Below, one piece after another: positions 37,762 through 46,878 of a stretch of 64,000 nucleotides of DNA. The notes beneath the pieces were generated by a model. It had not been told where the DNA came from. It saw nothing but the letters and a program-made list of their open reading frames with translations, and did no database searches. This DNA is from Caulobacter vibrioides (GTDB lineage: Bacteria; Pseudomonadota; Alphaproteobacteria; Caulobacterales; Caulobacteraceae), in contig NZ_PJRR01000007.1 of NCBI RefSeq assembly GCF_002858865.1, positions 1 to 64,000 of the forward strand. The letters run 5' to 3'. The translations under genes and the position numbers were made by a program. Position 1 is the stretch's first letter; every line of letters begins with the position of its first letter.

Positions 37762-38982
37762 ATGAGCACCGATTTCCACCGTATCCGTCGCCTCCCGCCC
37801 TACGTTTTCGAGGAGGTCAACAAGATCAAGGCCCGGCTTCGCGCCGAGGGCACCGACATCATCGACTTCGGCATGGGCAATCCCGACATGCCGACGCCGC
37901 AGCATATCGTCGACAAGCTGATCGAGACCGCGCGCGATCCCAAGGCTGGGCGCTATTCCGCCTCGAAGGGCGTTCCAGGCCTTCGCAAGGCCATGGCCAA
38001 CTATTATGGCCGCCGCTTTGGCGTGAAGCTGAACCCGGACACCGAGGTCATCGCCACGCTGGGCTCCAAGGAAGGCTTCGCCAACCTAGCCCAGGCCCTG
38101 ACGGGACCGGGCGACGTGATCATCTGCCCGAACCCGGCCTATCCGATCCACGCCTTCGGCTTCATCATGGCCGGCGGCATCATCCGCCACGTGCCGGCGC
38201 TGTCGCCCGAGGAGTATCTGTCCAACATCAGCCGCGCGGTGAAGCACTCGGTGCCGCCGCCCAGCGTGCTGATCCTGTCCTATCCGTCGAACCCGACGGC
38301 CCAGTGGGTGGACCTGGACTTCTACAAGGACGCGGTCGCTCTGGCCAAAAAGCACGACCTGCTGGTGATCAGCGACGTCGCCTATGGGGAAATCTATTTC
38401 GACAATAATCCGCCGCCGTCGATCCTGCAGGTCGATGGGGCCAAGGACATCGCCGTCGAAGTGAACTCGCTGTCCAAGACCTACGCCATGGCCGGCTGGC
38501 GCGTGGGCATGGTGGTCGGCAACGCCCGCATCTGCGCGGCGCTCGCCCGCGTGAAGTCTTATCTCGACTACGGCGCCTATACGCCGGTGCAGGTGGCCGC
38601 CGCGACGGCCCTGAACGGTCCCCAGGATTGCGTCGACGAGATCCGCGGCATCTACAAGAGCCGCCGCGACACGCTGATCAAGTCGATGAAGGCCGCGGGC
38701 TGGGACATCCCGAACCCGCCGGCCTCGATGTTCGCCTGGGCCAAGATCCCTGAAGCCTATCGCGAAGCCGGCTCCATGCTGTTCTCGCGCCTGCTGATCG
38801 AGGAGGCGGGCGTCGCCGTCGCGCCGGGCATCGGCTTTGGCGAGTACGGCGAAGGCTATGTGCGGATCGGTCTGGTCGAGAATGAGCACCGTATCCGCCA
38901 GGCCGCGCGCAACGTGAAGAAATTCATCGCCAACGCCGACTCCATCCTGGCCAAGGCCCACAACAAGATGGAACAGGCCTAA
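37762..38982 (+). CDS. Aspartate/alanine-type aminotransferase (AlaC-like)
   Basis: Encodes 406 residues of fold-type I PLP aminotransferases. Motifs: FHRIRRLPPYVFEEVNKIKARLR (the AlaC-like opening), DIIDFGMGNPDMPTPQHI, LSYPSNPTAQW, SDVAYGEIYFD and the PLP Lys in NSLSKTYAMAGWRVGMV. It is closest to glutamate-pyruvate aminotransferase AlaC, and may act as LL-diaminopimelate or alanine transaminase. I start at ATG 37762; ATG 37714 is in frame and possible. It lies 36 bases before hom, so it is probably in an amino-acid operon. Confidence 0.9.
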   Translation: MSTDFHRIRRLPPYVFEEVNKIKARLRAEGTDIIDFGMGNPDMPTPQHIVDKLIETARDPKAGRYSASKGVPGLRKAMANYYGRRFGVKLNPDTEVIATLGSKEGFANLAQALTGPGDVIICPNPAYPIHAFGFIMAGGIIRHVPALSPEEYLSNISRAVKHSVPPPSVLILSYPSNPTAQWVDLDFYKDAVALAKKHDLLVISDVAYGEIYFDNNPPPSILQVDGAKDIAVEVNSLSKTYAMAGWRVGMVVGNARICAALARVKSYLDYGAYTPVQVAAATALNGPQDCVDEIRGIYKSRRDTLIKSMKAAGWDIPNPPASMFAWAKIPEAYREAGSMLFSRLLIEEAGVAVAPGIGFGEYGEGYVRIGLVENEHRIRQAARNVKKFIANADSILAKAHNKMEQA

Positions 38983-39018
38983 GACGGCTGCGTCGGACGG
39001 CGTAACGAGGATTCGAAG

Positions 39019-40308
39019 ATGACGAACAAGACCTGGCGCGTCGGCGTCGCGGGCCTGGGTACGGTTGGCGGCGGTCTCCTGCAGTTCCTGGCGGAACGGC
39101 CCGGCTTCGCGCCGGCCGGCGACCTGGCCGTAGTGACGGCAGTGTCCGCCCGCTCGAAGTCGCGCCCGCGCACGGTCGACATCTCCAACCTCGTCTGGTT
39201 CGACGACCCCGTGGCCCTGGCCGCCTCGCCGGAGATCGACATCTTCGTCGAGCTGGTCGGCGGCTCGGATGGTCCGGCCAAGGCCGCCGTCGAGACCGCG
39301 CTGAAGGCGGGCAAGCCGGTCGTCACCGCCAACAAGGCCCTGATCGCCGAGCACGGCGCCGAGTTGGCCGCCCTGGCCGAAGCCACCAACACCCCGCTGC
39401 TGTTCGAGGCGGCGGTGATGGGCGGCGTTCCCGCCGTGAAGATGATGCGCGAGGCCCTGGTGGGCGACGACATCATCTCGGTGGCCGGCATCCTCAACGG
39501 CACCTGCAACTTCATCCTGTCGGAGATGGAGAAGACCGGCCGCTCGTTCGCCGACGTGCTGCGCGAGGCTCAAGGCCTGGGCTATGCCGAGGCCGATCCG
39601 ACCATGGATGTCGGCGGCTTCGACGCCGGTCACAAGGTCAGCATCCTGGCCGCGCTGGCGTTCGGTTGCGCGCCCAACTTCGCCGCCGCCGAGATCGAGG
39701 GCATCAGCGAGGTTGATCTGCTCGACATCAAGCTGGCCAAGGACCTGGGCTACCGGATCAAGCTTATCGCCGGCGCGGCCAAGTCCGAGGATGGCGTAGC
39801 AGTGAAGGTGCATCCGTCGCTGGTGCCGCTGGATCATCCGCTGGCCCAGGCCGGTGGGGCGCTCAACGCCCTGTTCATCGAAGGCAAGCGCATCGGCCGG
39901 ATCTTCCTGCAGGGGCCGGGCGCGGGCGCGGGTCCCACGGCTGCGGCGGTCGCGGCCGACATCGCCGACGTGATGACCAAGGCTGTGCGCCCGGTGTTCC
40001 AGGCGCCGGCCGGCGACCTGAAGCCCTTCGTCTCGATCGATCCGTCCAAGGCGGTGGGCAAGGCCTATCTGCGCGTGATGGTGCAGGACCAGCCCGGGGT
40101 GATCGCGGCGATCTCGGAAACCCTGGCCGAATGCGGCGTGTCGATCGACAGCTTCCTGCAAAAGCCTGTCGAAGGGGCGGGTGGGGTGCCGATCGTGCTC
40201 GTTACCCATGCGACGCCAGAATCAAACCTCCTGGACGCGATTAGCCGCATCGAAAAGCTGCAGACCGTGCTAGAGCGTCCGCGCCTTCTGCGCGTCGCGC
40301 GCATCTAA
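39019..40308 (+). CDS. hom: Homoserine dehydrogenase
   Basis: Encodes 429 residues. Reduces aspartate semialdehyde to homoserine for Thr/Met. N-terminal NAD(P) motif VAGLGTVGGGLLQFL; ANKALIAEHGAEL; the catalytic-domain signature GILNGTCNFILSEM, LGYAEADPTMDVGGFDAGHK; C-terminal ACT domain from about residue 350 (VMVQDQPGVIAAISETLAECGVSIDSF) for Thr feedback. glpX follows after 74 bases, the common alphaproteobacterial hom-glpX pair. Confidence 0.97.
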   Translation: MTNKTWRVGVAGLGTVGGGLLQFLAERPGFAPAGDLAVVTAVSARSKSRPRTVDISNLVWFDDPVALAASPEIDIFVELVGGSDGPAKAAVETALKAGKPVVTANKALIAEHGAELAALAEATNTPLLFEAAVMGGVPAVKMMREALVGDDIISVAGILNGTCNFILSEMEKTGRSFADVLREAQGLGYAEADPTMDVGGFDAGHKVSILAALAFGCAPNFAAAEIEGISEVDLLDIKLAKDLGYRIKLIAGAAKSEDGVAVKVHPSLVPLDHPLAQAGGALNALFIEGKRIGRIFLQGPGAGAGPTAAAVAADIADVMTKAVRPVFQAPAGDLKPFVSIDPSKAVGKAYLRVMVQDQPGVIAAISETLAECGVSIDSFLQKPVEGAGGVPIVLVTHATPESNLLDAISRIEKLQTVLERPRLLRVARI

Positions 40309-40382
40309 CGACCTGCAAAAAAGGGCGACGAAGGCGACATTGGGAACAAGGCCGCCTCGATCGGGGCGGTCGGGAGAAACGG

Positions 40383-41336
40383 ATGAGTTCGAACACCCTG
40401 GACCGCGCTCTGGTCCTGGACGCCGTTCGCGTGACCGAGGCCGCCGCCATCGCCTCGTGGACCATGCTGGGCCGCGGCGACGAAATGGCCGCCGATCAGG
40501 CTGCGGTCGACGCGATGCGCAACGCCCTCAATGAACTGGATATCGATGGCGAGATCGTCATCGGCGAAGGCGAGCGCGATGAGGCGCCGATGCTGTACAT
40601 CGGCGAGAAAGTCGGCACCGGGAAAGGCCCCCGCATCGACATCGCGCTGGACCCGCTGGAAGGCACCACCCTGGCGGCCAAGTCCCAGCCCAACGCTTTG
40701 ACGGTGATGGCCTGGGCGCCCAAGGGGACGCTGCTGAATGCGCCCGACACCTATATGGACAAGATCGCCTGCGGCCCGGGTCTGCCGGCGGGGGTCATCG
40801 ACCTGGATCGCTCGCCGGCCGAAAACATTCAGGCTGTCGCCGACGCCAAGGGCGTGGCGCTTTCCGAGATCACGGTCTGTGTTCTGGACCGGCCGCGTCA
40901 CGCCGAGATTATCGCCAGTGTCCGCGCTGTGGGCGCCCGTATTCATCTGATCACGGACGGTGACGTCGCCGGCGTGATCAACACGACGGACCCATTGACC
41001 GGCATTGACCTCTATCTTGGGTCCGGCGGCGCGCCCGAGGGCGTCTTGGCCTGCGCGGCGCTGAAGTGCGTCGGCGGCCAGTTCCAAGGGCGACTGCTGT
41101 TCCGCAACGCTGACGAGCGCGCGCGGGCGGCGCGTTGGGGCGTCACGGACCTCGACAAGAAGTACGACCTGCATGAGATCGTGCGGGACGAGGCGATCTT
41201 CGCCGCCACGGGCGTGACGCGCGGGGGGCTGCTGGATGGCGTCGTCTATCGCGACGGCTGCGTGCACACCCACACGCTGGTGATGAACTCCTCGACGGGC
41301 ACGGTCCGCGAGGTCCGCATGAAGCGGAAGGTCTGA
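40383..41336 (+). CDS. glpX: Class II fructose-1,6-bisphosphatase
   Basis: Encodes 317 residues of the GlpX family. The metal-binding motif IVIGEGERDEAPMLYIGEKVG and DIALDPLEGTTLAAK are typical, along with GGAPEGVLACAALKCVGG. Hydrolyses fructose-1,6-bisphosphate in gluconeogenesis. It lies in the conserved hom-glpX-recJ order, with a class I fbp placed between glpX and recJ. It starts at ATG 40383. Confidence 0.95.
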   Translation: MSSNTLDRALVLDAVRVTEAAAIASWTMLGRGDEMAADQAAVDAMRNALNELDIDGEIVIGEGERDEAPMLYIGEKVGTGKGPRIDIALDPLEGTTLAAKSQPNALTVMAWAPKGTLLNAPDTYMDKIACGPGLPAGVIDLDRSPAENIQAVADAKGVALSEITVCVLDRPRHAEIIASVRAVGARIHLITDGDVAGVINTTDPLTGIDLYLGSGGAPEGVLACAALKCVGGQFQGRLLFRNADERARAARWGVTDLDKKYDLHEIVRDEAIFAATGVTRGGLLDGVVYRDGCVHTHTLVMNSSTGTVREVRMKRKV

Positions 41337-41396
41337 AACCTTCCTGTCACGCCCATCGCCTAGATGGGCCGCTCTGCTTTCGGTTCGAGGACGAGA

Positions 41397-42374
41397 ATGA
41401 CTGCTTTTGTCGACCTGGCCGCCCGGCTCGCGGCCGAGCCGGCGGACGCCGCCCTGAAGGACGTGGTCCTGACCATCGCCGAGACGTGCGCGCAGATCAG
41501 CCGCGTCGTGGCCTCGGGCGCCCTGTCGGGAAGCCTGGGCGCGGCGGGCAGCACCAACGTGCAGGACGAAGAACAGAAGAAGCTCGACGTCATCACCAAT
41601 GACATGCTGAGCGACGCCCTGAAGGCCTGCGGTCCCGTGGCGGGTCTGGCTTCTGAAGAGCTGGAAGAGGTCGAGCCCACGGGTCGTGTCGGCGGCTATC
41701 TCGTCACCTTCGATCCGCTGGACGGCTCCAGCAATATCGACGTCAACGTTTCGGTTGGAACGATCTTCTCGGTCTTGCCCGCGCCGGCCGGCCATGCGCC
41801 GACCGAAGGTGACTTCCTGCAGCCGGGCCGCAACCAGGTGGCGGCGGGTTATGCAGTCTACGGGCCCCAGACGATGCTGGTCGTCACGCTGTCGGGCGGC
41901 GTCAACGGTTTCACGCTCAGCGCCGACGGCCGCTGGTTGCTGACCCACCCGGACCTGGCAATCAAGCCGGACACCGCTGAGTTCGCGATCAACATGTCCA
42001 ATCAGCGCCACTGGGCGCCAGGCGTGCGCCGCTACATCGACGGCTGCCTGCAGGGCAAGGATGGCGCGCGGGGCAAGAACTTCAACATGCGCTGGGTCGC
42101 CTCGATGGTGGCAGACGTCCACCGCATCATGATGCGCGGCGGGGTCTTCATGTACCCCTGGGATGCGCGCGAGCCGGACAAGCCCGGCAAGCTGCGCCTA
42201 ATGTACGAGGCCAATCCGATGAGCCTTCTCGTCGAGCGGGCGGGCGGCAAGTCGATTGAAGGCCTGACCGAAATCCTGGATATCAAGCCGGCCAAGCTGC
42301 ACCAGCGCGTGCCCGTCGTCCTGGGCTCGGCCAATGAGGTCGAGGTCATCCGGGCCGAGATGCGCGCCGGCTGA
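41397..42374 (+). CDS. fbp: Class I fructose-1,6-bisphosphatase
   Basis: Encodes 325 residues. The lithium-sensitive phosphatase fold: [16 protein letters not shown], metal-site [13 protein letters not shown] and [22 protein letters not shown], and [26 protein letters not shown]. It does the same reaction as GlpX next door but is an unrelated family member with distinct metal and AMP control. ATG 41397 ([11 protein letters not shown]) is the likely start; an in-frame ATG at 41364 adds 11 residues. It is 60 bases after glpX. Confidence 0.96.
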   Translation: MTAFVDLAARLAAEPADAALKDVVLTIAETCAQISRVVASGALSGSLGAAGSTNVQDEEQKKLDVITNDMLSDALKACGPVAGLASEELEEVEPTGRVGGYLVTFDPLDGSSNIDVNVSVGTIFSVLPAPAGHAPTEGDFLQPGRNQVAAGYAVYGPQTMLVVTLSGGVNGFTLSADGRWLLTHPDLAIKPDTAEFAINMSNQRHWAPGVRRYIDGCLQGKDGARGKNFNMRWVASMVADVHRIMMRGGVFMYPWDAREPDKPGKLRLMYEANPMSLLVERAGGKSIEGLTEILDIKPAKLHQRVPVVLGSANEVEVIRAEMRAG

Positions 42375-42441
42375 CGCACGTCCGACCCTGTCGTGCGGGC
42401 GCCGCATGGTTCGAATCCTTGCGACAAGCTAGGCTCGCCCG

Positions 42442-44262
42442 ATGCCCGCCGATGGTGTCACCTCTATTTCCTCCAGCGCCTTTCTGGGCGTCGAACGCTC
42501 GCTGAGCGGCCGCGCCTGGCGCGAGCGGCCGGCCGATCTCGCCGTGGTCCGCGAAATTCAGCAGCGTCATGGCCTGATCGAGCCCCTGGCGAAGGCGCTG
42601 GTGTCGCGCGGCGTCACCCTGGAGCACGCCGAGCACTATCTGCGCCCGACGCTCAAGGCCCTGTTCCCCGACCCATCGCTGTTCACCGATATGGACCGGG
42701 CGGCCGAAATCCTGATCGACGCGCTGGAGCGCGGTCGCCCGACCATGGTGTTCGCCGACTATGATGTCGACGGCGCCACCAGCGCCGCGCAGCTGGTCCG
42801 GTGGTTTCGCCATATGGGCGTCGAGCTGCCGATCTACATCCCCGACCGTCTGACCGAGGGCTATGGCCCGAGCCCGGCGGCGTTCCGCAAGATCCGCGAT
42901 GGCGGCGCTGAGCTTGTGGTCACCCTCGATTGCGGCGCGGCGGCCTATGACGCGATCGCCAGCGCCGGAGAGATCGGGCTGGAGGTCGTGGTGATCGACC
43001 ACCACCTGATGCGCGAGGACCCGCCGGCCGCCGCGGCCGTGGTCAATCCAAACCGGCCGGGCTGCCCAAGCGGGCAGGGCGTGCTCGCGGCGGCCGGGGT
43101 GACGTTCGTGCTGCTGACCGCGCTGAACCGCGAGGCGCGCAAGCGTGGCCTCTTTACCGAGGATCGACCGCAGCCCGACCCGCGCCAATGGCTGGACCTC
43201 GTCGCCTTGGGCGAGGTCTGCGACGTCACCCAGTTGGTTGGTTTCAATCGCGCGCTGACCGCCCTGGGTCTTCGGGCCATGGGCGCCTGGGCCAATCCCG
43301 GGCTGAAGGCGTTGTTTGAAGTCGGCAAAGGCTCGGGCGAGCCGTCAGTGTTCACGGCGGGCTTTATCCTGGGGCCGCGCATCAACGCCGGCGGCCGGGT
43401 TGGTCGCTCCGATCTCGGTGCGCGGCTTCTGTCGACCGACGATCCGCTGGAGGCGCGGGCGCTGGCCGAGGAGCTCGACAGCCTCAACACCGAGCGAAAG
43501 GCCGTGGAGGCCGCCGTCGTCGAAGAGGCGGCGGCGATGCTGGAGCGCGGCAGCAACTTCAATCCCGACGCGCCGGTGATCGTGGTGGCGGGCGACGATT
43601 GGCACCCGGGTGTGATCGGCATCGTCGCGGGTCGCCTGCGCGAACGCTATCGCAAGCCTGTCGTGGTGATCGGGATTGATCGGGCCGCGAATGTCGGCAA
43701 GGGCTCGGGCCGGTCGCAGCCCGGGGTCAATCTTGGCCGGGCGATCCAGGCGGCGTTCGAGGCCGGCCTTCTGATGGCCGGTGGCGGTCACGCCATGGCG
43801 GCCGGGCTGTCGATTCGTCCCGAGATGATTCCCGAGTTCCGCGCCTTTCTGGAGGAGCGCCTGGCGGGTGAGATGGAGGCCGTGGGCGTGGAGGCCGTCG
43901 AGGTCGACGCCTTGGTCCAACCTCGCGCGGCGAACCGTGCGCTGCTCGATGACTTTCAGCGTCTCGCGCCGTTCGGGCCGGGTAACCCCGAACCCCTGTT
44001 CGCGTTGAGCCAGGTGCGGCCAGAGCGCGTCTCGGCGCTGAAGGGCGGGCACGTACGTATGGACCTGGTCGGTCCGACGGGCGACCGCATCAAGGCGATC
44101 AGTTGGCGAAGCGCCGAGACCCCGCTGGGGCAGCGATTGCTGGCGGGGGGCGGACCTCTCGACGTCGTCGGCAAGCTCAAGCCTGACGACTACATGGGCC
44201 GAAATGGCGTGCAGTTCGAGATCGAGGACGCCCACGATCCTCGCGCGCGTTACGCGGACTAG
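42442..44262 (+). CDS. recJ: Single-stranded-DNA-specific exonuclease RecJ
   Basis: Encodes 606 residues. DHH-family 5'-3' exonuclease for repair and recombination. DHH motifs: MVFADYDVDGATSAAQLVRWF, VVTLDCGAAAYD, VVVIDHHLMREDPP; the DHHA1 part shows GGGHAMAAGLSI near residue 450, and the C-terminal OB domain follows. Metal-binding Asp and His residues all look present. Preceded by the two FBPase genes; followed after a 129-base gap by tRNA-Glu. Confidence 0.96.
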   Translation: MPADGVTSISSSAFLGVERSLSGRAWRERPADLAVVREIQQRHGLIEPLAKALVSRGVTLEHAEHYLRPTLKALFPDPSLFTDMDRAAEILIDALERGRPTMVFADYDVDGATSAAQLVRWFRHMGVELPIYIPDRLTEGYGPSPAAFRKIRDGGAELVVTLDCGAAAYDAIASAGEIGLEVVVIDHHLMREDPPAAAAVVNPNRPGCPSGQGVLAAAGVTFVLLTALNREARKRGLFTEDRPQPDPRQWLDLVALGEVCDVTQLVGFNRALTALGLRAMGAWANPGLKALFEVGKGSGEPSVFTAGFILGPRINAGGRVGRSDLGARLLSTDDPLEARALAEELDSLNTERKAVEAAVVEEAAAMLERGSNFNPDAPVIVVAGDDWHPGVIGIVAGRLRERYRKPVVVIGIDRAANVGKGSGRSQPGVNLGRAIQAAFEAGLLMAGGGHAMAAGLSIRPEMIPEFRAFLEERLAGEMEAVGVEAVEVDALVQPRAANRALLDDFQRLAPFGPGNPEPLFALSQVRPERVSALKGGHVRMDLVGPTGDRIKAISWRSAETPLGQRLLAGGGPLDVVGKLKPDDYMGRNGVQFEIEDAHDPRARYAD

Positions 44263-44391
44263 AGATTTCAGGGGGCGAGCCCGCACCTTGGCAGGCCCAG
44301 ACGGGGATGTGGACGGACTGAAAAAAGTATCTTGGAGCGGGTTGCGCGCCCCAAACGGCGCGGCTATACACCCGCTTCCTCGCGGGGCCGT

Positions 44392-44466
44392 GGTCCCTTC
44401 GTCTATCGGTTAGGACGCCAGATTTTCAATCTGGAGAGAGGGGTTCGACTCCCCTAGGGACTGCCA
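44392..44466 (+). tRNA. tRNA-Glu (anticodon TTC), copy 1
   Basis: 75 bases: acceptor GGTCCCT/AGGGACT, anticodon stem CCAGA/TCTGG with loop TTTTCAA giving anticodon TTC, T arm GGGGTTCGACTCCCC, discriminator G, encoded CCA. Reads GAA/GAG. Confidence 0.96.
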
Positions 44467-44511
44467 CCCGCGAGGCCATATAACGGCTATGTTCCGCTTC
44501 GGCGGCGATGT

Positions 44512-44586
44512 GGTCCCTTCGTCTATCGGTTAGGACGCCAGATTTTCAATCTGGAGAGAGGGGTTCGACTCCCCTAGGGACTGCCA
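44512..44586 (+). tRNA. tRNA-Glu (anticodon TTC), copy 2
   Basis: Identical over all 75 bases to the copy at 44392, displaced by exactly 120 bases, with a 45-base spacer between them. Both probably come from one precursor. Confidence 0.96.
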
Positions 44587-44758
44587 TCTTCGGCTGTATT
44601 TCAAATTTGTTTCCGCATTGTGGCTGCGACGAAATGTCGCGGTACCCGCTTGTGCGCTGTTTTGACGCGATTTCGTCATTGACGGCTCTCCTCACGCGAG
44701 AACACTGTTCTTGTAGTGCTTGCTCCGATGGGCTGATTGGGCAAGCCAGAGGGGTGGG

Positions 44759-45349
44759 ATGTCTGGTTACGATTTTGAGGACGCTGCGGCGCACGAGGAG
44801 TTCGTGCGCATTAGCGGCAAGGTGAAGTGGTTCGACGCCGGCAAGGGCTACGGGTTCATCGTACCGGATGATCCTGGGCAGACCGGACTCAAGGACGTGC
44901 TTCTGCATGTGACGTCGCTGCGCAATTGCGGCCGCGAGACCGCCATGGAAGGCGCCATCATCGTTTGCGATGTGGTTCGGCGGCCCAAGGGCTGGCAGGT
45001 CAGCGAGGTCGTCAATCTCGATGAGAGCGGCGCGCCGTCTCCGTTGGAGCGTCAGCGGCGGACCTTCGCCGAAGGTCCCGTTCGACGCGACGGGTTGCGC
45101 GACGGTCACGGGCGCAGCGCTCTGACGCCGGAAGGACCCGCCGAGCACGCCAAGGTGAAATGGTTCAACCGCACCAAGGGCTATGGCTTCGTGATCCGTG
45201 ACGCAGAGCCAGGCGATATCTTCGTGCATATCGAGACGCTGCGCCGAGGCGGGCTTGAGGATCTGCAGCCGGGCGACGACGTCCTGGTGCGGTTCGCACG
45301 CGGGCCCAAGGGACTGGTTGTCGCCGAGATTTCCGCCGGCGACGCCTGA
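44759..45349 (+). CDS. Cold-shock protein with two cold-shock domains
   Basis: Encodes 196 residues with two cold-shock OB domains: the first about residues 15-85 ([27 protein letters not shown]), the second about 127-195 ([28 protein letters not shown]). Each has the RNP1 aromatic motif; RNP2 is less exact in domain 1 (LLHV for FVHI). An Arg/Asp-rich linker joins them. Caulobacter has two such two-domain proteins, CspC and CspD, linked to stationary phase; I cannot tell which this is. The 172-base upstream gap holds a palindrome AGAACA-C-TGTTCT (44699-44711). Confidence 0.93.
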   Translation: MSGYDFEDAAAHEEFVRISGKVKWFDAGKGYGFIVPDDPGQTGLKDVLLHVTSLRNCGRETAMEGAIIVCDVVRRPKGWQVSEVVNLDESGAPSPLERQRRTFAEGPVRRDGLRDGHGRSALTPEGPAEHAKVKWFNRTKGYGFVIRDAEPGDIFVHIETLRRGGLEDLQPGDDVLVRFARGPKGLVVAEISAGDA

Positions 45350-45422
45350 CTTTCGCCACTGGCCGCAGGAGGCTAGTCTCGCAAGAGACTGGCTTTCCGT
45401 GAGGCGATGCGTGACCGAAGTG

Positions 45423-45872
45423 ATGATCCACAGGCGAGCCCTCTTGGCTGGCCTGGCGCTGGCCGCCGGGGGCGGCCCAGCGTTCGCCGCCGGCAAGCTG
45501 GAGACGGTCGAGATCGTCACCAGCCGTGGCCGTGCGCGGTTTCAGGTCGAGATCGCCGCGACCAAGGCGGAGCAGGAGCGGGGCCTGATGTTCCGCAAGT
45601 CGCTCGCGCCTGATCGCGGCATGCTCTTCACCTATAAGCGCCCGCAACCGGTCGCCTACTGGATGAAGAACACGCTGATCCCTCTGGATATCCTCTACAT
45701 CCAGGCCGATGGCCGAGTGCTGTCGATCGCGCGCAACGCTCGCCCGCACGACCTGACGCCGCTGGCTTCGGGCGGGCCGGTGCTGGGGGTGCTGGAAATC
45801 GCGGGCGGCCGCGCTGCGCAACTCGGCATCCTGCCGGGTGATCGCGTGCTGCATCGCATCTTTCCGAAGTAA
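45423..45872 (+). CDS. Exported DUF192 family protein
   Basis: Encodes 149 residues with a signal peptide containing twin Arg (HRRALLAGLALAAGG ... AFAA). The mature region is DUF192: VEIAATKAEQERGLMFRKSLAPDRGMLFTY, VAYWMKNTLIPLDILYIQADGRVLSIARNARP, VLGVLEIAGGRAAQLGILPGDRV. The function of DUF192 is unknown; many members are periplasmic. ATG 45423 is used; GTG at 45411 is an alternative. A two-domain cold-shock gene followed by DUF192 recurs in Caulobacter relatives in my recollection. tRNA-Pro follows. Confidence 0.88.
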   Translation: MIHRRALLAGLALAAGGGPAFAAGKLETVEIVTSRGRARFQVEIAATKAEQERGLMFRKSLAPDRGMLFTYKRPQPVAYWMKNTLIPLDILYIQADGRVLSIARNARPHDLTPLASGGPVLGVLEIAGGRAAQLGILPGDRVLHRIFPK

Positions 45873-45936
45873 ACAGGTGCGCGCCTTTGTTGATCCGCGC
45901 GCCGAACCCCTGTAGAGCAGCCGCCTGCTGATGTTT

Positions 45937-46013
45937 CGGAGCGTAGCGCAGCCTGGTAGCGCATCTGTTTTGGGAGCAGAGGGTCGCAGGTTCAAATCCT
46001 GCCGCTCCGACCA
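45937..46013 (+). tRNA. tRNA-Pro (anticodon TGG)
   Basis: 77 bases: acceptor CGGAGCG/CGCTCCG as in the Pro(GGG) gene at 28886, anticodon stem TCTGT/GCAGA (one G-T pair) with loop TTTGGGA giving anticodon TGG, T arm GCAGGTTCAAATCCTGC, discriminator A, encoded CCA. Reads CCA/CCG codons. Confidence 0.96.
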
Positions 46014-46039
46014 TCGGTAAGGCACTTTGGGAGAGGTCC

Positions 46040-46345
46040 ATGCTGGCCCGCATCTATCGCCCCGCCAAGAACGCCATGCAGTCCGGCAAGGCCAAGACCA
46101 AGGACTGGGTGCTGGAGTTCGAGCCGGCGAGCGCGCGCAAGTCCGATCCGCTGATGGGCTGGACGACCTCGAGCGACATGAACGGCCAGATCCGCCTGAC
46201 CTTCGAGACCCGCGACGAAGCGGTCGCCTATGCTCAGCGCCACGAGATCGCCTTTCAGCTCTTTGAGCCCAAGGCGCCCAAGCGCATCCTCAAGGCCTAC
46301 GCCGACAATTTCGCGGCCAATCGCAAGCAGCCCTGGACTCACTAG
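46040..46345 (+). CDS. NADH-ubiquinone oxidoreductase NDUFS4-like 18 kDa subunit
   Basis: Encodes 101 residues matching the ETC complex I subunit conserved region (NDUFS4): ARIYRPAKNAMQSGKAKTKDWVLEFEP, PLMGWTTSSDMNGQIRLTFETRDEAVAYAQRHEIAFQLFEPK. This accessory subunit of complex I is restricted to mitochondria and alphaproteobacteria. The rest of the nuo operon is not in this window. It sits between tRNA-Pro and tRNA-Arg. Confidence 0.93.
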   Translation: MLARIYRPAKNAMQSGKAKTKDWVLEFEPASARKSDPLMGWTTSSDMNGQIRLTFETRDEAVAYAQRHEIAFQLFEPKAPKRILKAYADNFAANRKQPWTH

Positions 46346-46373
46346 GTCTGTCGCGACTTGAGCCGGCGAGCGC

Positions 46374-46450
46374 GCGCCCTTAGCTCAGACGGATAGAGCA
46401 TTCGCCTTCTAAGCGAACGGTCGCAGGTTCGAATCCTGCAGGGCGCGCCA
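46374..46450 (+). tRNA. tRNA-Arg (anticodon TCT)
   Basis: 77 bases: acceptor GCGCCCT/AGGGCGC, D arm with GATAGAGC, anticodon stem TTCGC/GCGAA with loop CTTCTAA giving anticodon TCT, T arm GCAGGTTCGAATCCTGC, discriminator G, encoded CCA. Reads AGA/AGG, rare codons in this genome. It forms the left border of the accessory region to its right. Confidence 0.95.
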
Positions 46451-46583
46451 AAACTATGCCAGAGCGCGAGGTTTCGCCTCAGCGCCGCCGACACGACGAT
46501 TTGTTCGCGCCATATCGTAGGCGTGCGTGTAGCGGGCGATACACCTTGACGCTTAGGTCACGCTGGGAAGGTCCGGTTCTAGC

Positions 46584-46878
46584 CTAGGTGTCTGCACGCC
46601 TGGTCCGCTGGGTCAGGTCGATCCTGGCTTGGTCGTGGGCGATATCGGCGGCGTCCTGGAGGGGCGGCATGCGATAGGCTTTCCGTGTGCTCAGGCCCGG
46701 TTACGTTGATCGGCCGCCAGCGGTCGCCCCAGATTGATCTCGGCGACGGCGTGCAGGTCTGGCGGCTCCAGGCCCCGGGCATAGGCGCTCAAGGTCAGCG
46801 CTAGGCCTCGACCCGGAGCCGCGCCTTGCAATGCCCTGGAAAGTCGTAGGTCAGCGAAACGTCAATCTCGAACCGCAT
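46584..46878 (-). pseudogene. Decayed transglutaminase-like gene
   Basis: On the minus strand from ATG 46878 the frame reads MRFEIDVSLTYDFPG, a transglutaminase-family N-terminus, then stops (TAG) after 25 codons. Further on, a second frame encodes PPDLHAVAEI, matching the catalytic His segment; a third encodes WGDRWRPINVTG, matching the usual W-GDRWRPIDVTG with Asp replaced by Asn; then another shift gives DAADIA, which usually follows. The catalytic Cys region is missing. Order is conserved, so this is a gene with a large internal deletion and at least two frameshifts. I read this by eye; the fragment length (295 bases) is about a third of a normal gene. Confidence 0.6.

Noticed and set aside
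39019-39060. Possible threonine/methionine leader attenuator before hom.
   Set aside because: The gap to the preceding gene is only 36 bases, with no hairpin and no leader ORF.
44699-44711. AGAACA-C-TGTTCT palindrome before the cold-shock gene, considered as a LexA box.
   Set aside because: The alphaproteobacterial SOS box is the direct repeat GTTC-N7-GTTC, which this is not.
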